Shown: one piece after another, positions 49,158 to 58,305 of the stretch
Layout of the letters: every line of letters starts with the position of its first letter
How positions within the stretch are numbered: the stretch's first letter is position 1
Origin: Leeuwenhoekiella aestuarii
GTDB lineage: Bacteria > Bacteroidota > Bacteroidia > Flavobacteriales > Flavobacteriaceae
DNA: 64,000 nt
Assembly: GCF_004104055.1 (NCBI RefSeq)
Contig: NZ_QOVJ01000001.1
Coordinates: 806,001 to 870,000 of the forward strand
Direction: 5' to 3'
Position numbers and translations under genes: made by a program
Notes under the pieces: model-generated
What the model was told of the DNA's origin: nothing
Seen by the model: the letters and a program-made list of their open reading frames with translations, nothing else
The model's database searches: none

Positions 49158-50309
49158 TTATTCTGTTAAGCTTACCCAAGCAGCATTCTTGTCATTAGAA
49201 GCAACAGCAGCATAAATAAACTGCATACCTCTTAGACCGTCATCAATGGTTGGAAAATCTGGTCGCTCACTAAAAGTTGCACCATCTTTTACTGCAAGTA
49301 CCTCTTTAGCAAAGCTTCTGTAAATGGTAGCAAAACCTTCCAAGTATCCTTCAGGATGCCCAGGAGGAACCCGAGTGTATTCTGTAGATTCTGGGTAAGT
49401 ACCGTTTCCTCCAGGCGTAAATATTTGCTTTGGCTTATCTAACCAGTAGGCTGTTAATTCATTGGGATTTTCCTGACACCAAGCCACACTACCTTTAGTA
49501 CCGTAAACGCGAATGGCAAGATTGTTTTCTTCACCGGTTGCGATTTGAGAAATACTTAAAGTTCCTTTTGCGTTATCTTCTAAACGCAACAAAATATTAC
49601 CATCATCATCCAGCACACGGCCGGCACCAAAACTGGTAAGATCTGCTGCAAGTTCCAGGATTTTCTTTCCGGTAATGTATTCGGTTAGATTTTCGGCGTG
49701 AGTACCAATGTCTCCAAGTGCACCGCCAATTCCAGATTTTTTAGGATCTACACGCCAAGAAGCTTGTTTATTTTCGGTTTCTTCTACAGCTGTAGACATC
49801 CACCCTTGCAGATATTGCACTACGACTTTACGAATATCACCCAGCTCTCCGTTAGCAACCATCAAGCGAGCTTGTTTCACCATTGGATAACCGGTGTAAT
49901 TGTGAGTTAGAGCAAAAACTTTTCCGCTCTTTTTTACCGCTTTTTGAAGCTCAAAAGCTTCTTCCAAACTTAAGGTAACGGGCTTATCACAAATCACATG
50001 AAAACCTTTTTCTAGCGCTAATTTTGCGGGAGGAAAATGCATATGGTTTGGGGTCACAATAGACACAAAATCCATACGGTCTGATTCAGGAAGTATGGCT
50101 TCTTTTTCAATCATTTCCTCAAAGCTTTTATAAGCACGCTCTGGAGCAACACCTAAAGCTTCGGCAGATTTTATACTGCGTTCCGGGTTGCTGCTAAAAG
50201 CTCCACAAACCAGATCAATCATTCCGTCAATTCGAGATGCACGTCTGTGTACATCGCCTATAAAAGAGCCCTGGCCGCCACCGACCATTCCCATTTTTAA
50301 TTTTTTCAT
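49158..50309 (-). CDS. Gfo/Idh/MocA family oxidoreductase
   Basis: 383 aa. N-terminal Rossmann site GMVGGGQGSFIGDVHRRASR, then FVSIVTPNHMHFPPAKLALE and ICDKPVTLSLEEAF, where the Lys acts in catalysis. The C-terminal beta-sheet domain has DIGTHAENLTEYITGKKI with the conserved Asp-x-x-x-His pair. NAD(P)-dependent oxidation or reduction of sugars; ThuB, a trehalose-linked 3-keto enzyme of rhizobia, belongs to the same family. Here it may reduce the released keto-sugar inside the cell. It lies 2 bp behind the permease gene. Confidence 0.9.
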   Translation of the reverse strand: MKKLKMGMVGGGQGSFIGDVHRRASRIDGMIDLVCGAFSSNPERSIKSAEALGVAPERAYKSFEEMIEKEAILPESDRMDFVSIVTPNHMHFPPAKLALEKGFHVICDKPVTLSLEEAFELQKAVKKSGKVFALTHNYTGYPMVKQARLMVANGELGDIRKVVVQYLQGWMSTAVEETENKQASWRVDPKKSGIGGALGDIGTHAENLTEYITGKKILELAADLTSFGAGRVLDDDGNILLRLEDNAKGTLSISQIATGEENNLAIRVYGTKGSVAWCQENPNELTAYWLDKPKQIFTPGGNGTYPESTEYTRVPPGHPEGYLEGFATIYRSFAKEVLAVKDGATFSERPDFPTIDDGLRGMQFIYAAVASNDKNAAWVSLTE

Positions 50310-50311
50310 CG

Positions 50312-51541
50312 TTATACTTTTTCGCCTTTATATTCTATTTTTTCATTTTTAAATGCGATCAGGAAGAACACAAATACTAGCGCAGCAAAGCCCGCAGGAT
50401 ATAACCAAATTGTCTTCCAATCGTGTATTTCTCCCACAAGATAATTATCTGTGATCTGGCCTGCAACCCAAAACCCTATTAACATTCCTACTCCATAAGT
50501 GGCTAGTGTTATAAGTCCCTGAGCAGCACTCTTGTTGCTCGATCCTGCTTTAGAATCTGTATAAATTTGTCCTGAAACAAAGAAAAAGTCATAGCAAACT
50601 CCGTGTAAAGCAATCCCAATTAAGAGCATAAACGAAAGTTCATCTGCGTTACCAAAAGCAAATAATACATATCTAATAACCCAAGCCAACATCCCGAAGA
50701 GTAAGGTTTTTTTGATGCCAAAGCGTAATAGGAAAACAGGGATTAGAAGCATAAACAATACTTCAGAAATTTGTCCTATAGATTGTTTAAGCGTTGGATT
50801 TTCCATTTGCAGTTCGGTTAGGAACGGATTAGTATTTTGATAGTAAAAGGCTAATGGAATACAGATTAAGATTGATGAAACAAAGAAAATTAAAAAGTTC
50901 TTATTCTTAAGCATGGTGATAGAGCTCAATCCTGTTTTTTCTAAAATAGATTGATTTTCATCGGATTTAATAGGTGGTGTTTTAGGTAATAAAAAGCTGA
51001 AAACTCCTAAAAATGCTGAAGCAATGGCAGTCATCGTAAATGTATTGCTTAATAGTCCGTCTTGAATTCCGCTTTGTGAATCCCAGCCCAAAAGACTAAT
51101 TATAAAACCTGCCACAATCCAGCCTACGGTCCCAAAAACACGAATCCATCCAAAATCTTTTGATGGGTTGTTCATTTGCCTAAAGGCGACAGAATTTACT
51201 AAAGCCAAAGTAGGCATATAAGCAATCATATAACCTAAAACGTAAGGATAGAACACAGCAAAATCTGTGGCCTGGCTCATTTGATACATTAAGTAAGCAC
51301 CAACTAAATGTAAAACGCCTAAAATACGTTCTGCATTAAAAAATTTATCAGCAATAAGCCCTATAATAAAAGGAGCAATGATTGCCCCCCAAGACTGTGT
51401 AGAGAATGCCATTGCACTTTGTGCTCCGGAAGCCTCTAAATTGTTTCCTAAAAATGTTCCTAAGGTTACAAACCAGCCTCCCCAAATAAAAAATTCGAGG
51501 AACATCATTAGTGATAATTGAAATCGAACAAGTGGTTTCAT
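50312..51541 (-). CDS. MFS permease of the nucleoside:H+ symporter type
   Basis: 409 aa with about 12 TM helices. It begins MKPLVRFQLSLMMFLEFFIW with GGWFVTLGTFLG, the signature of the Nuc_H_symport (NupG-like) group; also GVCYDFFFVSGQIYTD. Many Bacteroidota members of this group sit in sugar-acid or keto-sugar operons and probably carry sugars rather than nucleosides. Between the isomerase lipoprotein gene and the Gfo/Idh gene, it most likely imports the product of the periplasmic steps. Confidence 0.88.
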   Translation of the reverse strand: MKPLVRFQLSLMMFLEFFIWGGWFVTLGTFLGNNLEASGAQSAMAFSTQSWGAIIAPFIIGLIADKFFNAERILGVLHLVGAYLMYQMSQATDFAVFYPYVLGYMIAYMPTLALVNSVAFRQMNNPSKDFGWIRVFGTVGWIVAGFIISLLGWDSQSGIQDGLLSNTFTMTAIASAFLGVFSFLLPKTPPIKSDENQSILEKTGLSSITMLKNKNFLIFFVSSILICIPLAFYYQNTNPFLTELQMENPTLKQSIGQISEVLFMLLIPVFLLRFGIKKTLLFGMLAWVIRYVLFAFGNADELSFMLLIGIALHGVCYDFFFVSGQIYTDSKAGSSNKSAAQGLITLATYGVGMLIGFWVAGQITDNYLVGEIHDWKTIWLYPAGFAALVFVFFLIAFKNEKIEYKGEKV

Positions 51542-51557
51542 GTATTTATTTTAGTGA

Positions 51558-52535
51558 TTATTTTAAGTTTTGAGCAGTCTTGATTAAAAGCTCTTTAGTA
51601 AGCAGTATTCCTTCTTCTGGAGTATGATTTTCTCCTTCATATTCTACACCTATAAAACCGGTGTAGCCGGCATCTTTTACGATTTGTAGAATTTTTGTAA
51701 AATCCATTGATGTTTCTTCACCAGCCTCATTGAAGTCATAGGTTTTAGCACTTACAGCAAGAGCTTTAGGCATCATTTCTTCTATTCCCTTGTATTTATC
51801 GTATTCTTTTACACAAGGAGCATCCCACATTTCACCATTTTTCCGTTCTATACAGAAGTTTCCAAAGTCTGGTAACGTACCGCAGTTTTCTTTATCAATG
51901 GTATTGATGACTTCCATAAGTAGTGCTGCATTTGACGAATACCCGCCGTGATTTTCTACGGTGACCTCAATGTTTTGAGTTGCGCCGTAATCTGCGAGCT
52001 TACCCAGACCATCAATAGCACTAGTTTTCCAGATTTCTTTATCTGCAGCACCGATGAGATTTACGCGAATGGCATGACAGCCTAAATATTTTGCGGCATC
52101 TACCCATTTCTTATGATCTTCTACTGCCTGATTACGCTCAGATTCTGACGCTGCTGCCAGATTACCTTCACCATCAACCATAATGAGTACATTTTTTACC
52201 TCAAATTCTTCACTTTTAGCTTTCATTTTAGGAAGAATAGAATCAAGTGCAACCTGATCGTTTTTGTAAGTTTCCATCAAAGGAGTATACAGTTGACTTA
52301 CATATTCAATACCTTCAAAACCCATTTCGTGAGCCTTTTCTGCGAAATCTAAGGGGTCCATTTCTCCGCTTCTTATGGCTTCATTAAGCGACCATTGGGC
52401 CAGAGAAATTTTGAAAAAAGGTTGTTTTTCGGCTACTACAACGCTTTCATTTGTATTTTTTTCAGTTTTTTTTTCGCTTTTACACGATAAAACAGCTACC
52501 GAAATTAGAGCCGCCAATACGAGTTTAATGTTCAT
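51558..52535 (-). CDS. Exported sugar isomerase/epimerase (TIM barrel) lipoprotein
   Basis: 325 aa with a lipoprotein signal (KLVLAALISVAVLSC) and a Lys/Glu/Asn linker. TIM-barrel motifs: AHEMGFEGIEYVSQLYTPLM, KNVLIMVDGEGNLA, AIRVNLIGAAD, IEVTVENHGGYSSNAALLME and GTLPDFGNFCIER. An exported AP_endonuc_2-type isomerase is unusual and matches a periplasmic pathway. First gene of the leftward operon; divergent from the GMC operon with a 166-bp promoter region between. Confidence 0.88.
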   Translation of the reverse strand: MNIKLVLAALISVAVLSCKSEKKTEKNTNESVVVAEKQPFFKISLAQWSLNEAIRSGEMDPLDFAEKAHEMGFEGIEYVSQLYTPLMETYKNDQVALDSILPKMKAKSEEFEVKNVLIMVDGEGNLAAASESERNQAVEDHKKWVDAAKYLGCHAIRVNLIGAADKEIWKTSAIDGLGKLADYGATQNIEVTVENHGGYSSNAALLMEVINTIDKENCGTLPDFGNFCIERKNGEMWDAPCVKEYDKYKGIEEMMPKALAVSAKTYDFNEAGEETSMDFTKILQIVKDAGYTGFIGVEYEGENHTPEEGILLTKELLIKTAQNLK

Positions 52536-52653
52536 TAAATTAGCAATTTAGGTTGTTTGCGAGGGATTGCTGAAACGTGCGAACCCCCTATAAATATATA
52601 AGTTCTCTAAATTATACTTTTTTTGGTTTACCTAAAAAATAACTTAAAATTTA

Positions 52654-52661
52654 TATATTTG
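52654..52661 (+). promoter_or_regulatory. -7 element for the GMC dehydrogenase operon
   Basis: TATATTTG, an exact TAnnTTTG match, 40 bp before the GTG start. A clear -33 TTG at normal distance was not found; the nearest T-run ends in TTGG at 52626. Confidence 0.5.
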
Positions 52662-52701
52662 ATAGCATAGGCTAGATTATTTTATTAAAAACTAAATAAA
52701 A

Positions 52702-54411
52702 GTGAGTAGTATTAAACCTGAAGAAATGTACGATGCCATTGTGGTGGGTACAGGAATTAGTGGTGGCTGGGCTGCCAAAGAATTGTGTGAAAACGGACTA
52801 AAGACTTTAGTTCTTGAGCGGGGGCGTATGGTAAAACATATTGAAGATTACCCGACTATGAATATGGATCCCTGGGATTTTAAATTTAAGGGGCAACCTA
52901 CTAAAGAGGAAGAGGCTAAACAATTTAAGCAAGCCCGTACCGGCTATACTACAAACAAGGCTCACAGCCATTTCTTTGTAAATGACTTAGAACATCCTTA
53001 TAACGAAACTAAGCGTTTTGACTGGATGCGTGGTTACCACGTAGGGGGTCGCTCTATTATGTGGGGACGTCAGAGTTATCGCTTGAGCGATATAGATTTT
53101 GAAGCAAACAAAAAAGAGGGTGTAGCTGTTGACTGGCCCGTGCGTTATAAAGATATCTCCCCTTGGTATGATAAAGTTGAAGAATACATTGGGGTAAGTG
53201 GTGAAAACTTAGGTCTGCCACAGTTGCCTGATGGTAATTTTGGCCCGCCAATGGAGCTTAACTGTGTTGAAGAACACCTTAAGAAGAACATGGCGCAGAA
53301 TTATAAGGATCGCTTGCTTACAATAGGACGTACAGCGCATATAACATATACAGATAAAACATTTGAAGGGCGTTCTGCTTGTCAATACAGAAATCGCTGT
53401 ATGCGTGGGTGTCCTTTCGGGGCTTATTTTAGCTCTAACTCATCTACCCTACCAGCTGCAGAACGTACCGGTAATATGACGTTAAGACCATTTAGTATTG
53501 TAAGTGAAGTTATCTATGATGATAATACAAAGCTTGCAACGGGAGTTAAGGTTATTGATGCTGAGACTAAAGAAGAGATGATTTTTAATTCAAAAATTGT
53601 TTTCTTGTGTGCCTCAGCAATAGCTTCAGCATCTATTTTAATGCAATCTAAGTCAGATCGTTTTCCTGAAGGATTGGGTAATGATAGTGGAGAGTTAGGA
53701 CATAATATTATGGATCATCATTTCAATGTAGGAGCATCTGCAAAATTTGATGGCTTTGAAGATAAGTATTATAAAGGTCGCCGTGCTAACGGACTTTACA
53801 TCCCTAGATTTAGAAATGTAGGTGGAGATTCTGATCAACCTAACTTTAAGCGAGGTTATGGATATCAAGGTGGAGCAAGTCGAGGAGACTGGACTGAGGC
53901 GATCTCAGAAATGAAATATGGAGAGGATCTTAAGAAAGCTATTTCAGAACCGGGAGGTTGGACTATAGGTATCAATGCTTTTGGTGAATGTTTGCCTTAC
54001 CATGAGAATAAAATGACGCTAGATTATGATAAAGTAGATAAGTGGGGGTTACCAACTATTACTTTTGACGCTGAATGGAAAGAGAATGAGTGGGAGATGC
54101 GTAAAGATATGAAGCAGCAGGCAGCAGATATGTTGACTAAAGCAGGCTTTAAAGATGTGCAGACTTATGATAATCCGGGTGCACCTGGTTTAGGTATTCA
54201 CGAGATGGGAACTGCTCGTATGGGTAGAGACCCAAAAACTTCTGTGCTTAATGGAAATAATCAACTGCACGCTGTACCTAATGTTTATGTTACAGATGGT
54301 TCTTTTATGACTTCAGCAAGTTGTGTGAATCCGTCATTAACTTATATGGCATTTACAGCAAGAGCAGCTAATCATGCGGCAGAACAATTTAAAAACGGAA
54401 AATTCGCTTAA
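52702..54411 (+). CDS. GMC-family FAD dehydrogenase (glucoside 3-dehydrogenase / gluconate 2-dehydrogenase large-subunit type)
   Basis: 569 aa. FAD-binding DAIVVGTGISGGWAAKELCE and LVLERGRMVKHIEDYP at the N-terminus. A Cys-rich motif RNRCMRGCPFGAYFSSNSS resembles the iron-sulfur or disulfide site of fructose/gluconate dehydrogenases. The active-site segment GIHEMGTARMG and the end SCVNPSLTYMAFTARAANHA complete the GMC pattern. The start is GTG 52702; the ATG at codon 9 is an alternative. It has no signal peptide, but the adjacent small subunit carries a twin-arginine-like signal, so co-export is expected from the family. Oxidises a sugar hydroxyl, probably C3. Confidence 0.9.
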   Translation: MSSIKPEEMYDAIVVGTGISGGWAAKELCENGLKTLVLERGRMVKHIEDYPTMNMDPWDFKFKGQPTKEEEAKQFKQARTGYTTNKAHSHFFVNDLEHPYNETKRFDWMRGYHVGGRSIMWGRQSYRLSDIDFEANKKEGVAVDWPVRYKDISPWYDKVEEYIGVSGENLGLPQLPDGNFGPPMELNCVEEHLKKNMAQNYKDRLLTIGRTAHITYTDKTFEGRSACQYRNRCMRGCPFGAYFSSNSSTLPAAERTGNMTLRPFSIVSEVIYDDNTKLATGVKVIDAETKEEMIFNSKIVFLCASAIASASILMQSKSDRFPEGLGNDSGELGHNIMDHHFNVGASAKFDGFEDKYYKGRRANGLYIPRFRNVGGDSDQPNFKRGYGYQGGASRGDWTEAISEMKYGEDLKKAISEPGGWTIGINAFGECLPYHENKMTLDYDKVDKWGLPTITFDAEWKENEWEMRKDMKQQAADMLTKAGFKDVQTYDNPGAPGLGIHEMGTARMGRDPKTSVLNGNNQLHAVPNVYVTDGSFMTSASCVNPSLTYMAFTARAANHAAEQFKNGKFA

Positions 54412-54413
54412 TT

Positions 54414-55052
54414 ATGAAAAGAAGACAAGTATTAAAAAATATAGGTCTGGGCGCTGGTTATGTAGCCGTTGCTCCAGCAGTTTTTAACTTATTACAAAGT
54501 TGTAAGAGCGAACCAAAAAATGAATGGCAACCTGTTTTCTTAAATGTTGCTAACGGTTTTGCATTGACTCAGGTTTTAGATGTAATTCTACCAAAGAGTG
54601 ATACTCCCGGAGCATCAGAATTAAATATAGCTCAGTTTATAGACAGTTATATGGATGAGGTTGCTGGAGATAAGCAAAAAGAAGAATTTAAGTCTGGAGC
54701 TAACGCGTTTGCATTAAGCTTTAAAGAAAATTTTGATAAAGAATTAAGCGACGGAGAAGCTGAAGATTTTGAAAAAGCTGTCGCTAAATATTTAGGCGCA
54801 GATAAAGAAACTCGAGATGCTTATGTAAAGCGAATTTCAGAAACTCAGGATCCTGATGCTCCTAAAGCAGATTTTGATGCACACGCCGGTTCTTTTGCAT
54901 ATCTTAACGCTGTAAGAGACTTGGGTATTTGGGCTTGGAAAAACAGCGAGGCTGTGGGTGAGAATGTACTCTGGTATGACCCGATTCCGGGAGCTTATAT
55001 AGGCTGTTTACCAGAATCTGAAGCTGGTGGTGGTAAAGTAATGTCTTTATAA
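54414..55052 (+). CDS. Gluconate 2-dehydrogenase subunit 3 family protein
   Basis: 212 aa. N-terminal twin-arginine-like signal MKRRQVLKNIGLGAGYVAVA followed by LLQSCKSE. The helical body (TQVLDVILPKSDTPGASELN, FIDSYMDEVAGDKQKEEF) is the small-subunit family that escorts GMC dehydrogenases across the membrane. It lies 2 bp after the GMC gene and its stop overlaps the next start by one base (TAATG). No cytochrome c subunit follows, unlike in three-subunit enzymes. Confidence 0.9.
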   Translation: MKRRQVLKNIGLGAGYVAVAPAVFNLLQSCKSEPKNEWQPVFLNVANGFALTQVLDVILPKSDTPGASELNIAQFIDSYMDEVAGDKQKEEFKSGANAFALSFKENFDKELSDGEAEDFEKAVAKYLGADKETRDAYVKRISETQDPDAPKADFDAHAGSFAYLNAVRDLGIWAWKNSEAVGENVLWYDPIPGAYIGCLPESEAGGGKVMSL

Positions 55053-55978
55053 TGAAACGCAGAAATTTTATACAGAAAGGAGCCTTAAGTGGTTCCTTTT
55101 TGGCTTTAAATGGGCCCAAGCTTTTTGCGATGCAAGAAGGTTTAGGTGCTGATCCTTATCATCAATTCAATTTAAATTATGCTCCCCATTTAGGGATGTT
55201 TAAAAATCTGGCAGGCGATGACCCTATAGATCAGTTAAATTTTATGGCAGATCAGGGCTTTACTGCTTTTGAAGATAATACTATGCGTGATCGCTCTGTG
55301 GCTTTGCAACAACAAATGGCAGATGTGATGCAAAAACGTAGCTTACAAATGGGTGTTTTTGTAGCACACAAGATATATTGGACAGAGCCTAACCTTACAA
55401 GTGGAAAAAAGGACAAACGCGAGGAGTTTCTAGCAGACATTAAAGCTTCTATAGAGGTTGCTAAACGTGTAAATGCAAAGTGGGTTACCGTTGTGCCAGG
55501 TTATGTAGATATGACGCAGGATATCAATTATCAGACGGCTCACGTAGTAGAGAGCCTAAAGCAAGCTGCTGCTTTATTAGAGCCTCACGGAATCATAATG
55601 GTTTTAGAGCCTCTTAACTTTTACAATCACCCCGGATTATTTTTAAAAGAAAGTCCACAAGCATATCAAATTTGTAAAGCGGTTGATAGCCCTTCGTGTA
55701 AGATACTTTTTGATGTGTATCACCAACAGATTCAGGAAGGAAACTTAATTCCTAACATTGATGATGCCTGGGATGAGATCGCATATTTTCAAATGGGAGA
55801 TAATCCCGGAAGAAAAGAGCCTACTACCGGTGAGATCAATTATAAAAATATTTTTAAGCATATTTATGAAAAAGGATTCACCGGAGTTCTGGGTATGGAA
55901 CACGGTAACTCTATGCCCGGAGCAGCAGGAGAACAGGCTGTCATAGATGCTTATGTAAGCTGCGATAATTTTCTATGA
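55052..55978 (+). CDS. Hydroxypyruvate-isomerase-like TIM barrel protein, exported
   Basis: 308 aa with a Tat-type signal (MKRRNFIQKGALSGSFLALN). TIM barrel of the hydroxypyruvate isomerase group: DQLNFMADQGFTAFEDNTMR, KWVTVVPGYVDMTQDI, IIMVLEPLNFYNHPGLFL, CKILFDVYHQQIQEGNLIPN, AYFQMGDNPGRKEPTTGEIN and GVLGMEHGNSMPG. Metal-binding Glu/Asp/His positions are intact. Third gene of the GMC operon, coupled by a TAATG overlap. Confidence 0.88.
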   Translation: MKRRNFIQKGALSGSFLALNGPKLFAMQEGLGADPYHQFNLNYAPHLGMFKNLAGDDPIDQLNFMADQGFTAFEDNTMRDRSVALQQQMADVMQKRSLQMGVFVAHKIYWTEPNLTSGKKDKREEFLADIKASIEVAKRVNAKWVTVVPGYVDMTQDINYQTAHVVESLKQAAALLEPHGIIMVLEPLNFYNHPGLFLKESPQAYQICKAVDSPSCKILFDVYHQQIQEGNLIPNIDDAWDEIAYFQMGDNPGRKEPTTGEINYKNIFKHIYEKGFTGVLGMEHGNSMPGAAGEQAVIDAYVSCDNFL

Positions 55979-55988
55979 AAAGAACTTC

Positions 55989-56030
55989 CTAACCAAAAAG
56001 AGACTTCATTTGAAGTCTCTTTTTGGTTAG
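55989..56030. terminator. Bidirectional terminator, perfect 20-bp inverted repeat
   Basis: 55989-56008 and 56011-56030 are perfectly inverse, separated by only TT. The A- and T-runs within the stem make it work in both directions between the convergent TIM-barrel and trehalase genes. Confidence 0.92.
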
Positions 56031-56042
56031 GCCTATTACGTT

Positions 56043-57644
56043 CTAATCTTTCTTCAGGTCTAAATAGACTCCATTAGTCCACCCAAAGCCATCCTGTGTG
56101 GGGTATTCGCCGCCACCGGCGACGAGGGTAGTGTCTATAACATTGTATTTTTCGAGCATTTTACCGGTGCGTTTATAAACCCGGTCATTAAGGTGTAACC
56201 ACCTCGTGCTTATTTCTTCAGCTAAATTATTAAACCCATATGTTTGAAGTCCGCGTACCGCCAGCCATTGATGCGGAGGCCACCCGTTAGGACTGTCCCA
56301 TTGTTGCTTGTTGTCCACCAAAGACGTTACGAGTCCGCCCGGCTTTAAAAATTGAGCTTCTAAAGTTTTGCTCACGGCTTCCGCTTGTCGAGGAGATGCA
56401 ACTTTAAAATAAAGTGGATAAACCATCGCTAGTGAAAGAGTAGGTGAAACCGTTTCTGAAGCTAAATTATAATCTACATAAGTGTTTTTTGAGGCATCCC
56501 ATAAATAAGCGTCAATCGCATCTTTACGATCAGAAGCAGCCTTTACCATTTGCTCTGCACCTTCAGTATTATCATTAAATCTACGAGCTTTAGCAAGAGT
56601 TTCCTCAAGGTTATACAGTAGTGCATTTAAATCTACCGGAATGATATCTGTAGTTTGAATGGTGGCAATATCATCAGGGTCTGCAAACCATCTGCTGCTA
56701 AAATCCCAACCGCTCTCACACGCCGCCGAAATATTTAAATATACTTCTGAAGCTTTACGGCCTGACTCTTCAGCTGTAGTAATATCTTCAAGATAGCTCT
56801 CTGCTCTTGGCGTTTGTGTATTGCTAAAATACCTATTGAGAATATGGTCGTCAGCTAATTTTACAACACGACCTGTAGCTCCTTTTTCGGTTAACGCATT
56901 GGCACCTTTCATCCAGAATTCATATTCTTTTTCTAAAGCATCTTGATATTTTAGATAAACGGTTTTCTCATCTTTAATACCGGCAAGAAGATTTACCATT
57001 TCGGCAAAAAATGGTGGTTGAGATCTACCTAAATAATAGGTTCGGTTTCCGTTAGGAATAAAACCAATAGTATTTATTTGATATGCAAAGTTATCAAGTA
57101 TATTCTCTATCAATTCGATTTCACCAGCTTCTTTCAGCCCTAAAAGAATAAAATAACTATCCCAATAATATACTTCTTGAAAGCGACCTCCCGGAACAAT
57201 ATAAGCATTGGGTAAGGCAATTCTCGAACCATTTTCTACGGCATCGGCATCTCGTTTTAAATACGACCAGAGTGCATTAATGTGTTCGGTAGTAGAACGT
57301 GTAGTGTCTGACTCAAAATTTGAAGTGGGTGTTCCAGGCAACGTGAAATATTCTAAAACAAAAGATTTAAGGTCAAACCCTTCCTCATCTTTATGGGAAT
57401 TATATTCTTTTAGAATCTCTTCTGATGGAATTTTAGGTTCGCAGTCTACAAAAGTCTTTCCGTCAGGAAAAATACGACTGGTCTGCACAGCCACAAGTAA
57501 ATCTCCGTACCGGTCTATAGGGTTGAGATCTTTATCAGGAAAATTTACAACCCGATCTGAAGCATCAGTTTGTGATTCATTTTTACAAGAGGAAGCAATA
57601 AGTACCAATAATAGGGCGAGTATTTTAAAATAATTAGTGACCAT
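56043..57644 (-). CDS. treA: Trehalase, GH37 family, lipoprotein
   Basis: 533 aa with lipoprotein signal (ILALLLVLIASSC), so likely periplasmic. Both trehalase signatures are present: PGGRFQEVYYWDSYF (about residue 150) and QQWDSPNGWPPHQW (about 445). Also visible are SRWFADPDDIATIQTTDIIP and GEYPTQDGFGWTNGV, and active-site Asp and Glu regions in the (alpha/alpha)6 barrel. Splits trehalose into two glucose. It faces the GMC operon tail to tail, which suggests trehalose or its products feed the neighbouring sugar-oxidation enzymes. Confidence 0.95.
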   Translation of the reverse strand: MVTNYFKILALLLVLIASSCKNESQTDASDRVVNFPDKDLNPIDRYGDLLVAVQTSRIFPDGKTFVDCEPKIPSEEILKEYNSHKDEEGFDLKSFVLEYFTLPGTPTSNFESDTTRSTTEHINALWSYLKRDADAVENGSRIALPNAYIVPGGRFQEVYYWDSYFILLGLKEAGEIELIENILDNFAYQINTIGFIPNGNRTYYLGRSQPPFFAEMVNLLAGIKDEKTVYLKYQDALEKEYEFWMKGANALTEKGATGRVVKLADDHILNRYFSNTQTPRAESYLEDITTAEESGRKASEVYLNISAACESGWDFSSRWFADPDDIATIQTTDIIPVDLNALLYNLEETLAKARRFNDNTEGAEQMVKAASDRKDAIDAYLWDASKNTYVDYNLASETVSPTLSLAMVYPLYFKVASPRQAEAVSKTLEAQFLKPGGLVTSLVDNKQQWDSPNGWPPHQWLAVRGLQTYGFNNLAEEISTRWLHLNDRVYKRTGKMLEKYNVIDTTLVAGGGEYPTQDGFGWTNGVYLDLKKD

Positions 57645-57667
57645 GATTTTTACTTTTTTAAGCTGAA

Positions 57668-57708
57668 AACGCCCAAAAATTAATCACTTCAGATAACTTT
57701 TGGGCGTT
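57668..57708. terminator. Terminator after azurin gene
   Basis: AACGCCCAAAA (57668-57678) / TTTTGGGCGTT (57698-57708), an 11-bp perfect stem with a 19-nt loop. The leftward tail is TTTTCAGC. Confidence 0.8.
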
Positions 57709-57731
57709 AAATTATATTTGAAAAAAAGTGT

Positions 57732-58250
57732 TTACTCTACGATAAACTTTCCTTTCATCACACTATAGTGACCAGGGAAACTACAGATAAAATCATAAGT
57801 ACCGGGCTCTGGAGCGTCAAATTCTATTGTGTCAGATTGACCACCACCTAGCATTTTTGTGTGTACAATTACAGCATCTGTACCTTCAGGGATATAACCA
57901 TTATCACGTGCAGCAGAAGCTTTAGCTCCAAAAGCAGGAATCTCAGTCCCCATAGTTAAAAGCACAAAGTTGTGTCCCATAACTTCTACTGGTTGTTTGC
58001 CGGTGTGACGTAAGGTAAGTTTTACTTTTTTACCTGCAGGAACGCGTATTTCATTTTTATCAAATTGCATCATATCTGTCGCAAGAAGAACAACCTCAGT
58101 CACATTCTCGTCAGATTTTTTTGCACTTGAAGACGAAGAAGAACTTGCTCCAATTTTTACAGATTCTTTTTCTTCTTTCTTTTTGTCATTGCCGCAATTC
58201 ACTAAAATTAAGGAAAGCGCAAAAAGAAGGGTGATTTTTAAAGTTTTCAT
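57732..58250 (-). CDS. Azurin-like blue copper lipoprotein
   Basis: 172 aa with a lipoprotein signal (LLFALSLILVNC) and a Ser/Lys linker. The cupredoxin domain has all type-1 copper ligands: His in EVMGHNFVLL, Cys in FICSFPGHYSVMKG, and the following His and Met. Also GTEIPAFGAKASAARDNG, typical of azurin. One-electron carrier in the periplasm. Its closeness to a GMC dehydrogenase operon without cytochrome subunit makes it a candidate electron acceptor, which is inference. Confidence 0.93.
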   Translation of the reverse strand: MKTLKITLLFALSLILVNCGNDKKKEEKESVKIGASSSSSSSAKKSDENVTEVVLLATDMMQFDKNEIRVPAGKKVKLTLRHTGKQPVEVMGHNFVLLTMGTEIPAFGAKASAARDNGYIPEGTDAVIVHTKMLGGGQSDTIEFDAPEPGTYDFICSFPGHYSVMKGKFIVE

Positions 58251-58305
58251 TAGTATTTATTTAGGTAATTGCTAATATACACAAGATATAAGCGCACTGC
58301 AAGAC

